Shown one piece after another: positions 17,034-26,960 of a stretch of DNA of 64,000 bases (the stretch's first letter is position 1; every line of letters starts with the position of its first letter). The stretch lies in assembly GCF_003957515.1 (NCBI RefSeq), contig NZ_RQXW01000012.1, forward strand, positions 48,935 to 112,934. Direction: 5' to 3'. Both the position numbers and the translations under genes were made by a program. The notes beneath the pieces are model-generated. The model was not told the DNA's origin. It made no database searches and saw only the letters and a list, made by a program, of their open reading frames with translations. This DNA is from Amphritea opalescens. GTDB taxonomy: Bacteria; Pseudomonadota; Gammaproteobacteria; Pseudomonadales; Balneatricaceae.

Positions 17034-17480
17034 TTATAACCACACGGCATCCCACAAAGCGTATTCCCTAATACTTGTGACTAACCCTGCCCTAACGGGA
17101 TTCATCACAATATAACGGGCAATATCCACTAAATCTTCTTCACGCCTCACCGCATGATCATGAAATCCTTTCTGCCAAATAATACCTGACACGGCCCTTA
17201 ATCTTTTAATCTCTCTCGAAGACAAAGACTTAACCGTTTTAAGCGTATCGCTCAAAGATTTTGATTTAAGCTGAAGCAACCAATGCACATGATCAGGCAT
17301 TACAACAAAAGCTAACGTATCGGTAAATTCGGATTCTTTACGAATAACATCAACGAGCTTACGACCTAAAATAAAATCATTGAAAATAGGTTTTCTTTGA
17401 AAGGTTACAAATGTAACCAGATATATACGACCAGGCTCTGAATAACGTCCTTTACGTAGCCCAGATGAATTCCCTTTCAT
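17034..17480 (-). CDS. REP-associated tyrosine transposase (RAYT, Y1/HUH family)
   Basis: A 148-residue single-strand HUH nuclease of the TnpA-REP/RAYT class. The HUH motif is visible as VVMPDHVHWLLQL near residue 62, and the catalytic tyrosine is in ARYIVMNPVRAGLV near residue 120, with the usual conserved NPVRAG. The N-terminal RKGRYSEPGRIYLVTF is also typical. ATG 17480 has AGGTGA seven bases upstream and is preferred over ATG 17531, whose extra 17 residues run into repeat DNA. It sits between two arrays of REP pairs, the classic RAYT arrangement. RAYTs are usually single-copy, domesticated and thought to act on REPs. All catalytic residues look intact. Confidence 0.9.
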   Translation of the reverse strand: MKGNSSGLRKGRYSEPGRIYLVTFVTFQRKPIFNDFILGRKLVDVIRKESEFTDTLAFVVMPDHVHWLLQLKSKSLSDTLKTVKSLSSREIKRLRAVSGIIWQKGFHDHAVRREEDLVDIARYIVMNPVRAGLVTSIREYALWDAVWL

Positions 17481-17531
17481 CTTTTCACCTATAAAATATC
17501 TCGCCCATCGCGATTGAAACACAAAATCCAA

Positions 17532-18300
17532 ACCATCGGAGTGAGGGCACGCATCCTACAAAACATGCAACCTCGCACCAAACCCGTAGCGAGCGACGCC
17601 TCGTCGCGATTAACCACAAAAACCAACATCATCGGCGTGAGGGCACGCCTCCTACAAATCATTCAATTTCACACAATACCGTTGCGAACGGCGCTCCCGT
17701 CGCGATTAACCCACAAAACCAAACATCATCGGCGTGGGCCACGCCTCCTACAAATCATTCAATCTCGCAACCCAACATGCTTGTAGCGAGCGACGCCCCC
17801 GTCGCGATTAAACCACAAAACCCAACATCATCGGCGTGAGGGCACGCCTCCTACAAAACATTGAATCTCGCACCACAACCGTCGCGATTAAACCATAAAA
17901 ATCCAATATCATCGACGTGGGGGGCCCATCCTACAAAACATGCAATCTCGCACCAAACCCGTAGCGAGCGACGCCCTCGTCGCGATTAACCACAAAACCC
18001 AACATCATCGGCGTGAGGGCACGCCTCCTACAAAACATTGAATCTCGCACCACAACCGTCGCGATTAACCCGCAAAACCCAACATCATCGGCGTGAGGGC
18101 ACGCCTCAATCTCGTAATACAACATGCTTGTAGCGAGACGCCCCCGTCGCGATTAACCACAAAAACCCAAACCTTCGGCGTGAGGGCACGCCTCCTACAA
18201 ATCATTCAATCTCGCACCAAACCCGTAGCGAGCGACGCCTCGTCGCGATTAACCCGCAAAACCCAACATCATCGGCGTGAGGCACACCCCCTACAAAAAC
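17532..18300. repeat. BIME array 2, right of RAYT
   Basis: About eight further units of the same two alternating palindromes (GTAGCGAGCGACGCCC and GGCGTGAGGGCACGCC types). Several first palindromes are shortened to ACCGTCGCGATTAA (near 17877 and 18055), suggesting deletions between copies. A block of about 90 bases around 17880-17960 (TCGACGTGGGG variant) reappears at 19465-19550 in array 3, so a segment has been copied. No gene is seen in the array. Confidence 0.88.
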
Positions 18301-18327
18301 ACGTAGAACATAAAAAACCATTCTGAT

Positions 18328-19338
18328 CTATCTATAACCATCGGGGTTCTTTGATTGCCAACGCCAATGATCTGCAACCATACGTTGTAAATCATACTTA
18401 GCCTTCCACCCAAGCGCCTTCTCACTAAACTCAGGATCGGCATAACACTCGGCAATATCTCCAGATCTGCGCTCAACGATTTGATAAGGTATATCTCGCC
18501 CAGAAGCACCTGCAAATGCATTTACAACCTGCAAAACTGAATAGCCATTACCCGTGCCAAGATTATAAGCCTTACAACCGTGCTTAGGACTCAAAGCATT
18601 AAGCGCACACAAATGACCCGCCGCAAGATCTTCAACATGGATATAATCACGCACCCCTGTTCCATCAATCGTTGAATAATCTCCACCAAATATACTAAGT
18701 TTGTCGCGCTTTCCAACAGCAACTTGAGCAACAAACGGCATCAGATTATTGGGAATACCCTGCGGATCCTCACCAATCAAACCGCTCTCATGAGCACCAA
18801 CAGGATTAAAGTAACGCAACAAAGAGATCTGCCACTGCGCATCAGACGTCGCCAAATCATTTAGCACCGTCTCAATCATTAACTTTGATTGGCCATAAGG
18901 ATTAGTTGCTGAAGTTGGGAAATTCTCACGAATAGGGACATTGGCAGGATCGCCATATACCGTTGCAGATGAGCTAAAAACAATACGCTTACAATCATGA
19001 GAAGCCATAACATCGAACAGCGTAAGTGACCCCTCAACATTGTTCTTATAATAAAGCAGTGGTTTTTCTACCGATTCACCCACCGCCTTCAAACCTGCAA
19101 AATGAATAACCGATTCAATCGTATACTTAGAAAATAACGCATCAAGCGATGCACGGTCACGAATATCTCCCTCAACAAACGTTGGGCGTTTACCGGCTAT
19201 GGTTTCAATCCGGTTAAATACCTCCGGACGGCTATTACACAGGTTGTCATAAACAACGACTTCATAACCTGCATTCAGCAACATAACCACCGCATGAGAG
19301 CCGATATAACCTGCTCCACCTGTTACCAGAATCGCCAT
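18328..19338 (-). CDS. galE: UDP-glucose 4-epimerase
   Basis: Interconverts UDP-glucose and UDP-galactose. The 336-residue length is typical. Motifs visible are the NAD-binding GGAGYIGSHAVV near residue 7, the catalytic serine region FSSSATVYGDP near 122, and the YxxxK pair in NPYGQSKLMIE near 147. It stands alone, with BIME arrays on both sides, and an AGGATAT ribosome binding site before ATG 19338. It supplies UDP-Gal for the nearby polysaccharide genes. Confidence 0.95.
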   Translation of the reverse strand: MAILVTGGAGYIGSHAVVMLLNAGYEVVVYDNLCNSRPEVFNRIETIAGKRPTFVEGDIRDRASLDALFSKYTIESVIHFAGLKAVGESVEKPLLYYKNNVEGSLTLFDVMASHDCKRIVFSSSATVYGDPANVPIRENFPTSATNPYGQSKLMIETVLNDLATSDAQWQISLLRYFNPVGAHESGLIGEDPQGIPNNLMPFVAQVAVGKRDKLSIFGGDYSTIDGTGVRDYIHVEDLAAGHLCALNALSPKHGCKAYNLGTGNGYSVLQVVNAFAGASGRDIPYQIVERRSGDIAECYADPEFSEKALGWKAKYDLQRMVADHWRWQSKNPDGYR

Positions 19339-19409
19339 CTCAATATCCTTTACAAATCCGCTTTAAAAAGCAAAACATCATATTCGTCATAACAAAAATC
19401 ACTATAACC

Positions 19410-19980
19410 CAAACCATCGGCGTGAGGGCACGCCTCCTACAAAACATTGAATCTCGCACCACAACCGTCGCGATTAAATCATAAAAATCCAATATCATCG
19501 ACGTGGGGGCCCCATCCTACAAAACATGCAATCTCGCACCAAACCCGTAGCGAGCGACGCCCTCGTCGCGATTAACCACAAAAACCAACACCATCGGCGT
19601 GAGGGCACGCCTCCTACAAATCATTAACACCGTAGCGAGCGACGCCCCCGTCGCGATTAACCCGCCAAACCCAACATCATCGGCGTGAGGGCACGCCTCC
19701 TACAAATCATTAACACCGTAGCGAGCGACGCCCACGTCGCGATTAACCCGCAAAACCCCACATCATCGGCGCGAGGGCACGCCTCCTACAAATCATTCAA
19801 TATCGCACCAAACCGTAGCGAGCGACGCCCCCGTCGCGATTAACCCACAAAACCCAAACCATCAGCTCGGCGTGAGGGCACGCCTCCTACAAATCATTAA
19901 TACCGTAGCGAGCGACGCCCTCGTCGCGATTGAACCACAAAACCCAACATTATCGGCGTGAAGTCAAGCCTCCTACACCA
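19410..19980. repeat. BIME array 3, between galE and cysQ
   Basis: About six more units of the same REP pair as arrays 1 and 2, including the copied TCGACGTGGGG variant at about 19495-19512. Unit spacing is close to 85-95 bases. The array ends directly at the cysQ stop codon. No gene or separate terminator is seen; the hairpins themselves could end transcripts. Confidence 0.88.
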
Positions 19981-19987
19981 ATTAAAC

Positions 19988-20767
19988 CTATGTCCACTTA
20001 TCAGAACGATCTGCGCATACTATAAAAAACGGGTTCAACAAAGTATCAGGACGGGTATTGTACAGCAGCGGCGTCAACTCAGGATATTGCAATACCTGAC
20101 CACCCGCCGCAGTCACCACGGCATGGGCCGCAGCGGTATCCCACTCACTGGTTAACCCCAAACGAGGGTACAGGTCTGCTGCCCCTTCTGCCACCAAGCA
20201 CAGCTTCAACGAACTCCCCATAGAAACCACTTCAGTTTTGGGTAAGCCTTTCACAAACGCCTTAAACTCATCACTCTGATGGGACCGACTTCCTACCACA
20301 CGCCAAACGGCACCATCAGCAGGGATATCAGAGACCTGAATGGGCGAAACTTGACCATCAGTCTCTTTAAAGGCTCCGCCGGCATCGCCCCAATAAGTTA
20401 CCCCAAGCGCTGGCGCATACACCACACCAAACACAGCCTTGCCATCCTCAATCAACGCAATATTGACGGTAAACTCACCATTTTTCTTAATAAACTCTTT
20501 AGTGCCATCCAATGGGTCAATCAGCCAATACGTCTGCCATGCCATCCGCCCCTGATGCTCATCAGCTCCCGACTCTTCAGATAAAACAGGAATCTCCGGA
20601 GTCAGTACCTTTAACCCATCAACAATACAGTGATGGGACGCTAAATCAGCCTCCGTTAACGGGCTAGCGTCACTTTTTTCAGAAATGGCGAAATCCCGCT
20701 GATAGATTTCCATAATGGCGGCACCGGCGTGCTTAGCCAGCGTAATGATATCCAAATTGTTAAACAT
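19988..20767 (-). CDS. cysQ: 3'(2'),5'-bisphosphate nucleotidase CysQ
   Basis: A 259-residue inositol-monophosphatase-fold enzyme that hydrolyses 3'-phosphoadenosine 5'-phosphate from sulfate assimilation. The metal-binding motifs are VLSEESG near residue 61, WLIDPLDGTKEFI near 80 and TSEWDTAAAHAVV near 206. The length is near E. coli CysQ (246). It is monocistronic as far as can be seen, with array 3 downstream and a gene-poor region upstream. Confidence 0.92.
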   Translation of the reverse strand: MFNNLDIITLAKHAGAAIMEIYQRDFAISEKSDASPLTEADLASHHCIVDGLKVLTPEIPVLSEESGADEHQGRMAWQTYWLIDPLDGTKEFIKKNGEFTVNIALIEDGKAVFGVVYAPALGVTYWGDAGGAFKETDGQVSPIQVSDIPADGAVWRVVGSRSHQSDEFKAFVKGLPKTEVVSMGSSLKLCLVAEGAADLYPRLGLTSEWDTAAAHAVVTAAGGQVLQYPELTPLLYNTRPDTLLNPFFIVCADRSDKWT

Positions 20768-21692
20768 AGTAGTTATCTCGCCATAAAGATGAATACAACG
20801 CAGAGAAAGTTATATCAATAATAAGGCACCCGTGAAGTTGATCGTATCTTCAAATTTGAACCAACAGAAGCTTTGCTTCTCCAATCCTGACAAAACGCCA
20901 AAGTCCTAGTCCCCCCCCAGTACCGCAGTTTGATTCTTCCACGACCACGATTATAGGAACCAATGTCATTTCCTACACTAGAACAGACAAACCGTCGATT
21001 CGATTATGCTATCGACTTGCTCAGCTTACAGCTAAACTAACACGCTCACTACGAGGCGAATTATCAGTCCTTATACTGAGCGACTCGATTCGGCAATAGC
21101 AGTACGTCTGCCAGAGCATGAACAGGCACTTATAACCGAAAGCCACTCGGTAATGACAATCGATCCTGCAGCTCCCCCCCCCTCGCCTGGAACCAATTTA
21201 TTGGTGCGCTTGGCTTTGCCAAAGCGAGTACGGCTATAACTGAAATCCCCTAATTTAAGTACGTGTTGTTGGTAATAGCCTGTCTGTGATTAGCCGCGTA
21301 TTACCAACTGTCGATATAAAGTTGCCAAAAAGTATATTTTTATTCGTAATTATAATTCTGCCCTCTTATTTGATGAGGACAATGATTAGCATGCAGCTGA
21401 AAAATATTTTAGGTTGAACTTATCTTGCGCTTACAGGCTTTTAGATCGGCGTCCATATCGAATCTTCGTTTAGTCATGCAATACACTTTTTTGAGATATT
21501 TAAAAGAAATGACACTGAATTCTCAACACTATCGATTTTCCAACTTTTCGGACTTAAGAATAACCATGGTTTACCTATCGGTATAACGTTAATTTTCATG
21601 CTGCAGATCATGCGTATAGATTACGAAAACCTTACTTTTGTAGCACATTTATTTTTGAATAAATTACTGCCGACGCAGAATTCTATGCACAT
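20768..21692. other. Gene-poor region left of the polysaccharide island
   Basis: About 0.9 kb without a credible gene. Base composition shifts from balanced to AT-rich near 21300, which marks the left edge of the island. Short poly-C runs (near 20912 and 21174) and no long frames are seen. It may contain remnants of mobile DNA, but I could not identify any by eye. Confidence 0.5.
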
Positions 21693-22595
21693 TCAAATCA
21701 ATAGGTATACTTTTTTTAAAAAATATCTACAAATCAAGAAAAAAGATCTACCATTTAAAACACTTAGTGTATTCATGAGGGAAATTTTTTCATTTCTATT
21801 TATTAAGTCAACAATCTTAAGTGTGTTTTTAGATTTTTCAGGCAATTTTTCTCCATGCTTTTCAATAAATTTTAAAAAACCTAACTTAGCTTTTTCAGAT
21901 TTAGTTATACGACCCATTTCATGGCCAATATTCAATTTATAAGAAGGTTCTTTCAATTTAAATGCAGAACCAAAAGTATCTATCAATCTAAACCAAGTAT
22001 CATAATCTTGCCAAGAAGGAAAAGACTCATCAAAACCACCAACATACCTGAGAGATGATGTTTTTATAAATATTTGATTTCCAACAACATTTCCATTGAA
22101 CATATCGTCAAGTGCGACAGAGCCATAAAACCTAGAACCTATAAAAGTTTTTTCCCCAGTGTTTGTCTCATTTCTACTACAAAGAAAAGAATATTGGCTC
22201 AACTCAGGAGCTTTTATAAAGCACTCAACTCGATTAGGAAGGAATTCATCATCATCATCTAACCCAGTTATGTATTCACCAGTTGCCCTTTGTATTAATT
22301 CATTACGAGAAACACATGCACCCCTAGGCTCAGAACTTTCTACCCAGCAGAAATAAGGAAACTTCTTACAAAAAGAATCTCTAATATATTTAAGATCAGA
22401 AGAAGAACCATCATCACAAACTAATACTTCAATATTTTTATAAGTTTGTAACACTAAGGACTCCAACGCTCTTATTAAAAAATCTGGTCTATTGTGTGTT
22501 GGCACATATATTGATACCAACGGAGAACATACTGATTCTTTTATTATCAAATCTTCATTTACAGTAGTATATATATTTACCATACAAGCACTCAT
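21693..22595 (-). CDS. Family 2 glycosyltransferase
   Basis: A 300-residue GT-A fold glycosyltransferase. The N-terminal core reads VSIYVPTHNRPDFLIRALES near residue 27, followed by VLVCDDGSS near residue 57 and a DxD-like GLDDDDEF near residue 112. A C-terminal part with FIEKHGEKLPEKS resembles O-antigen GT2 proteins. The gene is AT-rich relative to the flanks, as usual for polysaccharide islands. It is last in the minus-strand island. Donor and acceptor sugars cannot be told. The exact start is uncertain (ATG 22595 or one at residue 5). Confidence 0.85.
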   Translation of the reverse strand: MSACMVNIYTTVNEDLIIKESVCSPLVSIYVPTHNRPDFLIRALESLVLQTYKNIEVLVCDDGSSSDLKYIRDSFCKKFPYFCWVESSEPRGACVSRNELIQRATGEYITGLDDDDEFLPNRVECFIKAPELSQYSFLCSRNETNTGEKTFIGSRFYGSVALDDMFNGNVVGNQIFIKTSSLRYVGGFDESFPSWQDYDTWFRLIDTFGSAFKLKEPSYKLNIGHEMGRITKSEKAKLGFLKFIEKHGEKLPEKSKNTLKIVDLINRNEKISLMNTLSVLNGRSFFLICRYFLKKVYLLI

Positions 22596-22639
22596 TTAAC
22601 TTACAATCATAATTAAGTAGTGAAAAATATGCATGCACA

Positions 22640-23782
22640 TTAAAATATCACAAATATTTCAAAATAAATTAGATATTTTTCAACTATTTTTTTTCCTAAA
22701 AGCTCCTTATAATTTTTATATGTGGTCTGTACCATCTTCTCTGATGTGAAATTCTCTAAATAATATTTCCTTCCATTTTCCCCGAGCTCTTTCCATTTTT
22801 CAAAAGGTGTACATGATAAAATTTTAGCTAATTCTTTGTAATCTGATGTAGGAAAAAGAAAGCCCGTAATCCCACTCTTTACTGATTCGGATAAGGAAGT
22901 ACAGTTACTAGCAACTACTGGAATAGAAAAATTCATTGCTTCCAGTACCACCATTGGAAACCCCTCCCACCGACTAGGAAGAACTAGAACATCTGCACGC
23001 ATAAAGTATGGATACATTTCTTCTTCACTACACCAACCTATATATGAAATATTGCTAGCCATAGTTTCACTAGGGACCTCAGAAAAAGATATCCCCAAAA
23101 CAGTTAGATGGACCTGTTCGTCGTTTAATCTTTCCATTGCAGCAAGTAGCGTGTCGAACCCTTTGGCTGGATTTAACCTTCCCACAAATAATAGATTTAA
23201 CTTATCTCCAAAAGAAGACGAACACTTACTTTTTATAACATTCCCCTTAATTGGAGAAACACCATTATGAACAACTACCAATTTAGATTTTTTAATTCCC
23301 ACAAGAGCAGCTATTTTTTTTTCATATTCACTGACACATATTATTCTATCAGTTATTTTTGATAGCAAAAGTTCTATCGTCGAAAGAACTTTTCTTTTTG
23401 TAGTCGAACCATCCATCAAAAAAGAAAAACCATGAGGACAATAAATCACTACAGGCCTAACAATCGGAACCAAAAAAAACAATACCAGACGACCAAACAT
23501 TCCAGCAAATGAGCTATGAAGGTGTATAATATCAGGCTTTTCTTTTATCGTTAGAACTGCAAGTGAAATTGAAAATAAAAAAAATGAAATTAAATTCCTT
23601 CCACTGCATCGATATGTCCTTATATTTTCCTTAGGAATATCGACTAGAGTTTTACTTTTTATTTTTGGAACTAAACAAATAACAGAATTTACACTAGGTG
23701 ATTTCATTTGACTTTCTACGAGTGTTTTCAGTACTGTTATTGTACCACCAGTATCAACTTCAGTTGCATGAAGTATCTTCAT
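22640..23782 (-). CDS. Family 4 (GT-B) glycosyltransferase
   Basis: A 380-residue retaining glycosyltransferase. The N-terminal domain begins MKILHATEVDTGGTITVL. The C-terminal Glycos_transf_1 domain has LLFVGRLNPAKGFDTLL near residue 198 and the EX7E region SRWEGFPMVVLEAM near residue 282. ATG 23782 is the only possible start: the reading frame upstream is (TAA TAG)n, made by the hexanucleotide tract that begins 18 bases before the ATG. It lies downstream of wzy in the island. Substrates are unknown. Confidence 0.87.
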   Translation of the reverse strand: MKILHATEVDTGGTITVLKTLVESQMKSPSVNSVICLVPKIKSKTLVDIPKENIRTYRCSGRNLISFFLFSISLAVLTIKEKPDIIHLHSSFAGMFGRLVLFFLVPIVRPVVIYCPHGFSFLMDGSTTKRKVLSTIELLLSKITDRIICVSEYEKKIAALVGIKKSKLVVVHNGVSPIKGNVIKSKCSSSFGDKLNLLFVGRLNPAKGFDTLLAAMERLNDEQVHLTVLGISFSEVPSETMASNISYIGWCSEEEMYPYFMRADVLVLPSRWEGFPMVVLEAMNFSIPVVASNCTSLSESVKSGITGFLFPTSDYKELAKILSCTPFEKWKELGENGRKYYLENFTSEKMVQTTYKNYKELLGKKIVEKYLIYFEIFVIF

Positions 23783-23800
23783 TTTATGCTCTTGCTCTTG

Positions 23801-23894
23801 CTATTACTATTACTATTACTATTACTATTACTATTACTATTACTATTACTATTACTATTACTATTACTATTACTATTACTATTACTATTACTAT
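23801..23894. repeat. Hexanucleotide microsatellite (CTATTA)n, about 15-16 copies
   Basis: A perfect run of the 6-base unit CTATTA covers 94 bases, preceded by two copies of the related CTCTTG. On the transcribed minus strand the unit is TAATAG. The tract lies between the wzy stop (23904) and the glycosyltransferase start (23782), ending 18 bases before the ATG. Such tracts change length by slipped-strand mispairing; because the unit is six bases and non-coding, length changes would alter spacing, not frame. Confidence 0.95.
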
Positions 23895-23903
23895 ATATAA
23901 AAA

Positions 23904-24983
23904 TTACAATTTCCTATTATTGTAAGTACCGCCCATAACTGAATCTTTAAAAGTCATATAAGCAGCCCCAATAGACAAAGCCAATACTATAAACAACACA
24001 CGCCAGTGGGTTGCATCAACTACAATACCATTAATCATTACCGTTAATAATGCTAAGAGCAACAATTTAGGCTGTGTTGACCTAACAGCAATAAAACAAA
24101 CAATAAAAAATAAAATTGTTGAAATCATTCCCTGCTCTACCAATAGCCTAAGTGGTGTTGAATGAGCTGCATATCCATTTTTTTCACTATATGTAGGTGC
24201 TAAAGGTAGTATTTTATTACTCCAACTGGATATCAAAATATTCCAGTTTGAAGCTCTATCACTATCGTACGAATTAAATATAGCTCCGCGACCAATTGAA
24301 GAAAAAATAATATTAGCTAACGTCATTAGATAGTCCTTCATTATTAGTAACACACTAACAATTAAGCCTGAAAAATAAAATCTAACGGGATGCCCGAGTG
24401 ATAAAGTCATTATTATTGCACATATAAGTGCAATATATGATGCGCGACTCATCGCAATTAAAAAAATTAATAATGGGAAAACAGCTAATATTTTCAACCT
24501 CCCTTTTAATAAAAGAGCGGCAACTCCGAAGAAAACAGCTGTAGGTGCAGCTACATTAGGGTCTTTGAAATATCCAGTAAATCTAATTCCATATCGATAA
24601 AGGTCTGGTGAATTTGTGGTTAACAATATTAACAAAGTAATTACACAGCCAAAACAACCGCCAATAATTATAGAAGAATAAGCATCATAACCAATTCTAT
24701 ATATACAGGATAGCACTACGACAAACAAAAGTGTTAAGTATAAACTTGTCAAGCTCCATAGCATTGAATCAAATATAGATACTTCTAAAAAAAGAGCTAT
24801 TACATTTCCAACAAAAAGCCCAATAGTAGCCGGATGTATAAGAGCTTTATATTTCACATAAGGAACAAGAAATAATAATAAAAACTCAGCAGGCCCAGGT
24901 TCGATTTTCACAAAAAACTGTGAAAAACCTAAGAGAAAAAGAATAACAATAAGTACGTTTGTTTTTTTTAAAATCATAATCAA
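23904..24983 (-). CDS. O-antigen polymerase-like membrane protein (Wzy)
   Basis: A 359-residue protein with about ten membrane segments and little else conserved, as is normal for Wzy. A periplasmic loop region near residues 230-275 has the pattern SSIGRGAIFNSYDSDRASNW and, later, YAAHSTPLRLLVEQG, similar to the Wzy_C loop with its H and R residues. It is AT-rich and sits among glycosyltransferase and flippase genes. The role inferred is polymerisation of lipid-linked repeat units in the periplasm. A ligase function is less likely because a separate ligase-like gene is at 36919-38337. Confidence 0.75.
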   Translation of the reverse strand: MIMILKKTNVLIVILFLLGFSQFFVKIEPGPAEFLLLFLVPYVKYKALIHPATIGLFVGNVIALFLEVSIFDSMLWSLTSLYLTLLFVVVLSCIYRIGYDAYSSIIIGGCFGCVITLLILLTTNSPDLYRYGIRFTGYFKDPNVAAPTAVFFGVAALLLKGRLKILAVFPLLIFLIAMSRASYIALICAIIMTLSLGHPVRFYFSGLIVSVLLIMKDYLMTLANIIFSSIGRGAIFNSYDSDRASNWNILISSWSNKILPLAPTYSEKNGYAAHSTPLRLLVEQGMISTILFFIVCFIAVRSTQPKLLLLALLTVMINGIVVDATHWRVLFIVLALSIGAAYMTFKDSVMGGTYNNRKL

Positions 24984-25264
24984 ACACCATCAACCATTGA
25001 GAAAAAACTCAAATCAGAAAAAGATCTAAAATCTATTTGCATAAAAAACACAAGCTCTTTAAAATAAAAAAAACATTTACTTTCTAATTTATATAAAACA
25101 CATTATGCAGGTAAAAAATTGAACCTAATTGACTACAATAAATCTTATATACAGAATAAAAATATTGACCAAATTATAGAAATCCTACTGAAGCCCAGAT
25201 ACCAGAAAGATTGCGAAACTCAATCTAATTCCCCGCAACATGAATATATAATCAAACATCCCTT

Positions 25265-26115
25265 CCAAAAAATATATTTATTTTTCCCCTATGATGCACT
25301 AAGTTTTTCGCCTTCAAATAAACTCTTATATACTCATAAGGACTCAAACTGGATGAATAGCAGGTAAATAGCAAACCTCTATCTTTTCTACAAACCACCA
25401 TAATCAATTTATGATGAGCTACGAAGATATTGCATCATTAGAAAAAGCTCATGCCCTGCATCTTATTAATCACTTAATAAAGCATAGTAATACTTCAGCA
25501 ATCAGACCCTTTTCATTAATAATGAATCGGACGAATTTTTGATTACGTACTGCTGAAATCATGTTCGCTGACACCCATTGCGTATCCCTATTTCATCCCC
25601 CTAATAAATATCTGAACTATATACCGATGCTCGTTTTTTATGTTGGGACAGGTATTGTAAACCACTTTTGTATAACATTGGATTGCGCTCATAGACTCGT
25701 TTTGTGATTTCTGAGGTGTAAACCCTCAACGTTTTAATAGTCTTTAATGATGCCCATCGAAATTTACGATATTCAACTTTGCTTGACCACTACAGGAATA
25801 ACTTTGCGATTCCATAGAGGAAAAGGCAACTTTCATCTGGTCCGGATTATGATCATAAATCAGCTTCTTCAGCTTGGAATCTTGAGCTGGGTTGGACCTG
25901 TTGCTCTTTAGGCCTCCGACCACTTCACCCAGTTTTATTGCCTTTTCGCATCACAGATTCCAAGCCCTCACCCCGATCCACTGCAAGTAGCAGTGTTGAG
26001 GACACCTATAATCTGCGCCATCTCCGCCCTTTTTATGACCTTGCTAAACATGCGGATAACTATCAAGTTGCGTTGCTTAAGCTTAGAAGAGGCTTTCCAT
26101 GTGTCTTTTTTATAC
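25265..26115 (-). pseudogene. Decayed IS630-family transposase
   Basis: No open frame remains, but a reading on the minus strand with several frameshifts recovers the family in order. It has an N-terminal helix-turn-helix-like part (IRMFSKVIKRAEMAQIIGV, about 26000-26090), then NPDQMKVAFSLWNRKVIP (about 25790-25850), TKRVYERNP (about 25690), IYxGDEIGIR (about 25590), NMISAVRNQKFVRFIINE (about 25520) and YEYIRVYLKAKN (about 25300). These match the helix-turn-helix, linker, first DDE segment and C-terminal YSPxLNPxEY region of IS630 transposases. The element is inactive and its ends were not found. Confidence 0.65.
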
Positions 26116-26269
26116 GCAGATTATATTCTATTTATACCTAATTGTCGCTGGGTTAATAACGTGAGCTACTCTTCATTGAAAATAACTTGTCATTTTGACT
26201 AGTCCAGTATAGATACTTTTCAGAATCTAATCTACATTTGGCATTCGAAACAAGTACTCAACGTTTGTT

Positions 26270-26960
26270 GGATGTTTGGATATTCGCTTTAGAGTGTGGC
26301 GCTTGATCCGTTGATTGTTAGCCCAAATATGATTTTCCTTATTTTGGAATCACCGAGAGTTCTTAAATCAGTCTTCAAGCGCTTTATGCTGTTTCTAATC
26401 GTTTCCACTTCAACAGTCCGAGCCTACTAAAAAGAATATTTTACCCTCATCATAAGTCCAGATATTTATTAAGTCCATTTTATAAGCCGATCTCATCGTC
26501 ATACTGTGAATATCGCCATGTTTAGCACCGAGGCTAATATGTGCTTACAAGCCGATAGTCTACTTTTTTACTTTCTGGTTACGTGCAACCAGAGGCTCAG
26601 GCCTTTGATCTATTCTTTACCAAACTGGCTGTTTTAATCACAGCCGTATCAATAATATTAATTTATTTTAACTCGATAGCGACTTAATCGACTCTTTATT
26701 ACTTTTTAAAATAGCTTTTGACCTAACTTATAATCCTATCAAAGCGAGGTAAAGTTCATAACTCTAGTGATCAGGAAAGCTTCATCCCGTAATAGGCCTA
26801 CAAACAAGCGAACTCAGTAACTTCATAAAGCTCATAGTCCATCGATGATGTTACATTCGTTATTATCTACAGTGAACATAGAATATTTTTTGACAAGGAC
26901 AATGTATCTTTCATTACCACGCTTGAATAATACGACTCATCCAATCCTCTCTAATAACCC
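26270..26960 (-). pseudogene. Decayed IS5-family transposase
   Basis: The minus strand, read with frameshifts, gives MDYELYEVTEFACL (about 26790-26845), then LIRLxLK, a PLVARNQKVKK segment (about 26560-26595) and AHISLGAKHGDIHSMTMRSA (about 26480-26545). These resemble the IS5 order of MDYALYE, the DATLI segment and GMKAHIGVDxxxGxIHS. Stops and frameshifts are frequent, so it is a dead remnant adjacent to the IS630 remnant. Together they fill the 2.1 kb gap between wzy and wzx. The exact ends and any terminal inverted repeats were not resolved. Confidence 0.5.

Noticed and set aside
16257..17055. Minus-strand frames reading FVGGVPSRRR repeats
   Set aside because: They translate REP array DNA and the antisense of the mutase gene; no start sites.
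16430..18300. The regular repeat arrays as a CRISPR locus
   Set aside because: Units are alternating palindromes with similar, not unique, spacers, and no cas gene is near; a RAYT lies in the middle. They are BIMEs.
21598..21942. A 114-residue plus-strand frame
   Set aside because: It overlaps the 3' end of the GT2 gene on the other strand and shows no protein-like composition.
23698..23938. Plus-strand reading frames with long (IT)n or (L)n runs
   Set aside because: They are only translations of the hexanucleotide tract and have no start signal.
25119..25367. An 82-residue plus-strand frame
   Set aside because: It is antisense to the C-terminal part of the decayed IS630 transposase and has no similarity or ribosome binding site.
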